DNA of 64,000 bases, taken from assembly GCA_003996215.1 (NCBI GenBank), contig QJPP01007240.1:124001-188000 (forward strand), read 5' to 3'. Positions 61,459 through 64,000 of the stretch are shown piece by piece. How positions within the stretch are numbered: the stretch's first letter is position 1; each line of letters begins with the position of its first letter. This DNA comes from Jaltomata sinuosa (Eukaryota > Streptophyta > Magnoliopsida > Solanales > Solanaceae). The translations under genes were made by a program, and so were the position numbers. Below the pieces are notes generated by a model, which did no database searches, was not told the DNA's origin, and saw only the letters and a list, made by a program, of their open reading frames with translations.

Positions 61459-63027
61459 TCAAAATGCTCGGCGGGCCATTTTTCTAGGTTTCTTCACAAA
61501 ACTAAGGCGAATTTTCTTTAGCTTTGTCCTCTTTCTAGCCATTTTCTCTGGCAATGTCTCCCTCTTCTTTTCCTTCTTCACGGAAGTGGGTTTCTTCTTT
61601 GCATATCTTGGGTGCACCATATACGCCTTCGGTTCAACTGCCAATCCATGGTTCTCGGCTTCCTTATATAGTGCATTTGCTTTGTCAACCCGATTATGAG
61701 CAACCAGCTTTCCCATCAACAAGTCGTATGTCTTTAACCCCGGTTTGCAGCCATCCTCCTTCATCTTTGCAAAGACACTCATAGCATGATCGATTCTTTC
61801 AGTCCCACATAATATTTTCAAGAATTCATAATACGCCTTCTTATCAAGCGCATCCCCAAAACCTGCAGATTTCATCCTATCGATCATTTCATCACCCTCT
61901 CCAACCCTAGCAGCCTGGTACAAGCTCTTAATAAGAGTGAGAAATGTAGTCTCATCGGGATTACAACCCCACTCCCCCATCCTATAAAACAGATTCAAAG
62001 CATCCTCTGTTTTCCTGATCTTACATAAGTTAGCAATCAAAACATTAAAGGTTTCCACGTCTCTAGGAACGCCTTTCTCCTCCATTTCTAGCAACACATT
62101 TTCTGCCTCAGATTGAAGCCTGAAAGGATCCTTCTTCCTACACAGCTTACAAACACAATCAAGAATTGCATTATAAGCTGAAGTCCCGATTTCAAACCCT
62201 CCTCTATACATCTCCCCAGCTAACCGCTGTGCCTCATCGAGTTTCCCATCAATACACCAACCCCTTATCAGCATATCACATATATATTCATCCGGGAAGA
62301 ATTCGCTAGCCAAGCTTTTAACCATTTTCTCAGCATAACTAGCAAAGCCATGCTCACACAACCTAGTAACAACCAACTTCAATGAATCCAAATCCCTCAC
62401 TAACCCATAATCTTTCTCCATATTTTCAAAAAATGCCACTGTCTGAGTGGGTCTCCCAGCCCTTACAAGTCTATCCACCATGGATTCTAAAGTCTTCCTG
62501 CCAATTAACCCTAGCCCATCAATAAGCACATCCTGGGCAGCTTTGAAATCCTTTCTCCTTCCAAAATAATCAACAAAGTAAGACACGACCTCATCATCAA
62601 GCTTGAAACTTTCCTTAGTCTTAACCCAATTGAAAAACCCTAATACTGTTCGGCCTGCATCTGGGGAAAGATTGAGTGTGATAAGGATCAGGGACGGCGT
62701 CAAAGGGATATGAGAGAAAGAAAGATCGAGTCTTTGTGGAATTGATAGAGATTCCGCATCAAGTTCCTTAACAAGCTCAGATGAAAGAGACTGAGCATTT
62801 GTTTCTTCTTGATTGTCAACTTGAGAAGAGAATGATCTGAAACTTGTGGAATACTGCGAAAAGGAAAATGGATCATCATAAGGGGGAATTGGTGAAGTGA
62901 ATAAGTGGGTTTTGGAAAGGGATAGCTGGGAAGAGGGAAGGTGGTGGGTTTGATTGGTCGCCGACGCCGAAGAAATGCAGCGGCGGAGGAGTGACCCGAG
63001 TGTTGAAGGGGAGGTGATTCGACGCAT
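61459..63027 (-). CDS. PNM1: Pentatricopeptide repeat protein, PNM1-like, 522 aa
   Basis: A single intronless frame, usual for P-class PPR genes. The N-terminus (MRRITSPSTLGSLLRRCISS) is rich in R and S without acidic residues, as in mitochondrial presequences. About seven to nine PPR motifs lie at residues 140-470, clearest around TFNVLIANLCKIRKTEDALN and TYDLLMGKLVAHNRVDKANA. The last 50 residues are strongly basic (KKKPTSVKKEKKRE, ARKRTKLKKIR), a likely nuclear localisation signal. A P-class PPR of about 520 residues with mitochondrial and nuclear signals fits PNM1, a dual-targeted RNA-binding protein. In Arabidopsis PNM1 lies next to COB and COBL5 (from memory), and the COBL cluster here lies 1.3 kb away. 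Other P-class PPRs remain possible. Confidence 0.75.
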   Translation of the reverse strand: MRRITSPSTLGSLLRRCISSASATNQTHHLPSSQLSLSKTHLFTSPIPPYDDPFSFSQYSTSFRSFSSQVDNQEETNAQSLSSELVKELDAESLSIPQRLDLSFSHIPLTPSLILITLNLSPDAGRTVLGFFNWVKTKESFKLDDEVVSYFVDYFGRRKDFKAAQDVLIDGLGLIGRKTLESMVDRLVRAGRPTQTVAFFENMEKDYGLVRDLDSLKLVVTRLCEHGFASYAEKMVKSLASEFFPDEYICDMLIRGWCIDGKLDEAQRLAGEMYRGGFEIGTSAYNAILDCVCKLCRKKDPFRLQSEAENVLLEMEEKGVPRDVETFNVLIANLCKIRKTEDALNLFYRMGEWGCNPDETTFLTLIKSLYQAARVGEGDEMIDRMKSAGFGDALDKKAYYEFLKILCGTERIDHAMSVFAKMKEDGCKPGLKTYDLLMGKLVAHNRVDKANALYKEAENHGLAVEPKAYMVHPRYAKKKPTSVKKEKKRETLPEKMARKRTKLKKIRLSFVKKPRKMARRAF

Positions 63028-64000
63028 TTTCAGTGTGTCTAGTGAGTGAGAGAGAAAGGGCGGCGACGGCTATGGCGGAGTGTTAAACCCTCTCTTACTG
63101 CTACAGCGAGTCTGGTTCTGGGCTCTGTTCTGGGTTTTGGGCCTTTCGGCTAACTTGAAAATTGACGCCTCAAATTGTTTTTGAGTAACTTACGTAAAAC
63201 GTAAAACTAACTAATTTAGGAGCTAATGAGAATGGTAAAGTTGAAAGAAGGGTATATTTATACTATTTTCAATATTTAAAGGGTAATTTAAATTCTTTAT
63301 TATTTTAATAAATTATATTTTTTATCACTTAAAAAACATTCAAATACATGATTTAATCTCGGATACATCGCATAAGACATCCGGATACATGATTTAGTCT
63401 CGGATACATGCAATGTATTCGAGTTTAATCGCATGTATTCGTTGTTCGAATACATGGTTTAATCTCAAATACATCACATCCACATGTATATGAAAGGTTA
63501 CATCATGTATTCGCATGTATTACAATATATATCTGTGATTACGCATGTATCCGTGTGGTGCACATGTATCCATTTCGAACCTGATGACATTGCCAAATAT
63601 TCATTCCAGGGTCGTTTTGACCTTCACAAATAATTAATTTTCCTGTAAATAGAAAATACTAGTCATTTGCATAAAATTTCAGAATAATGTCAATAGAATT
63701 TCTCATAACTATTTTTAAAAAAGAAAAAACAATATTAGAAAGTGATCCGTAAATGCTATTTGACGAAATTGATATAGTATGGTCATCCAATACTTAAAGG
63801 GTCATTTGATTGGTGGCATAGAATACATTAAAATATTTCATAAAATTATTTTATTTCACATTTTATATGAGAGGTGAATGATGGGATAAAAAAATTATGG
63901 GTTATGTTTCAATTGCGTAAATATATCTTTGAGCTTTATTTGATATCACGAGATTATTGATACGAGCAATTTATTCGTGTTATGCTTATTTTTTCAATAA
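63028..64000. other. PPR gene upstream region and AT-rich DNA
   Basis: No gene. It includes the repeat at 63350-63560. Confidence 0.4.
63350..63560. repeat. Degenerate ATACATG repeats
   Basis: The words GATACATG, AATACATG, GTATTCG and CATGTATCC recur many times on both strands over about 210 bp, forming an imperfect array of short palindrome-like units. Confidence 0.6.

Noticed and set aside
1..64000. CRISPR array, prophage, operon or bacterial defence system
   Set aside because: All confident genes are plant genes with introns or plant retroelements; no regular spacer array or prokaryotic gene order exists.

Overview
This is plant nuclear DNA, most probably from a Solanaceae genome (tomato, potato, pepper or tobacco group). 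The grounds are a hairpin whose 22-nt 3' arm, as far as I recall, is the mature miR482a of tomato and tobacco, a SolS-like SINE, an Ogre-type Ty3/gypsy element with a roughly 4.1 kb LTR, an RTE-type LINE with a (TTG)n tail, Stowaway-like MITEs, and genes with plant exon structure. There is no prokaryotic gene organisation, and I see no rRNA, tRNA gene or CRISPR.

Layout. 1-10.5 kb: left-truncated Ogre/Tat element on the minus strand. 11.1-20.0 kb: decayed Tekay/Del-like gypsy element on the plus strand, interrupted by an inverted 5' part of a related element. 20-24.9 kb: unassigned repeat debris, including a possible organelle-derived block and a possible LTR. 24.9-30.6 kb: structurally complete Ty1/copia element with 338-bp LTRs and a TAGTA target-site duplication, coding region broken. 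30.8-33.4 kb: 7-exon WAT1-related (EamA/UMAMIT) transporter gene, minus strand. 35-39.4 kb: nearly intact RTE LINE. 39.4-44.8 kb: AT-rich DNA with MITE and Helitron remnants and a MIR482 precursor at about 42.1-42.3 kb.

44.8-60.2 kb: cluster of COBRA-like (COBL) genes. It holds an intact six-exon gene lacking a GPI-anchor tail (44814-46591), a partial tandem copy (48287-49631), a COBL4-type gene (53375-55153), a convergent COB/COBL1/2-type gene on the minus strand (58616-55708) and a decayed exon-3 fragment (59771-60165). Three Helitron-like units sit head to tail at 50.0-51.3 kb. 61.5-63.0 kb: intronless PPR gene with a basic C-terminus, minus strand, resembling PNM1. From memory, COB, COBL5 and PNM1 are near neighbours on Arabidopsis chromosome 5, so this end may be an old syntenic block.

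How the genes relate. The intact COBL genes should encode secreted, mostly GPI-anchored proteins for cellulose deposition; the COBL4 type is associated with secondary walls. WAT1 itself was also described through a wall phenotype, but the family is broad. The miR482 locus belongs to the NLR-regulating miR482/2118 pathway and has no evident link to its neighbours. I found no wholly new system. The most notable signals are the MIR482 locus, the conversion-like block between two COBL copies, the tandem Helitron trimer, and the all-glutamine nonsense pattern in the copia element.
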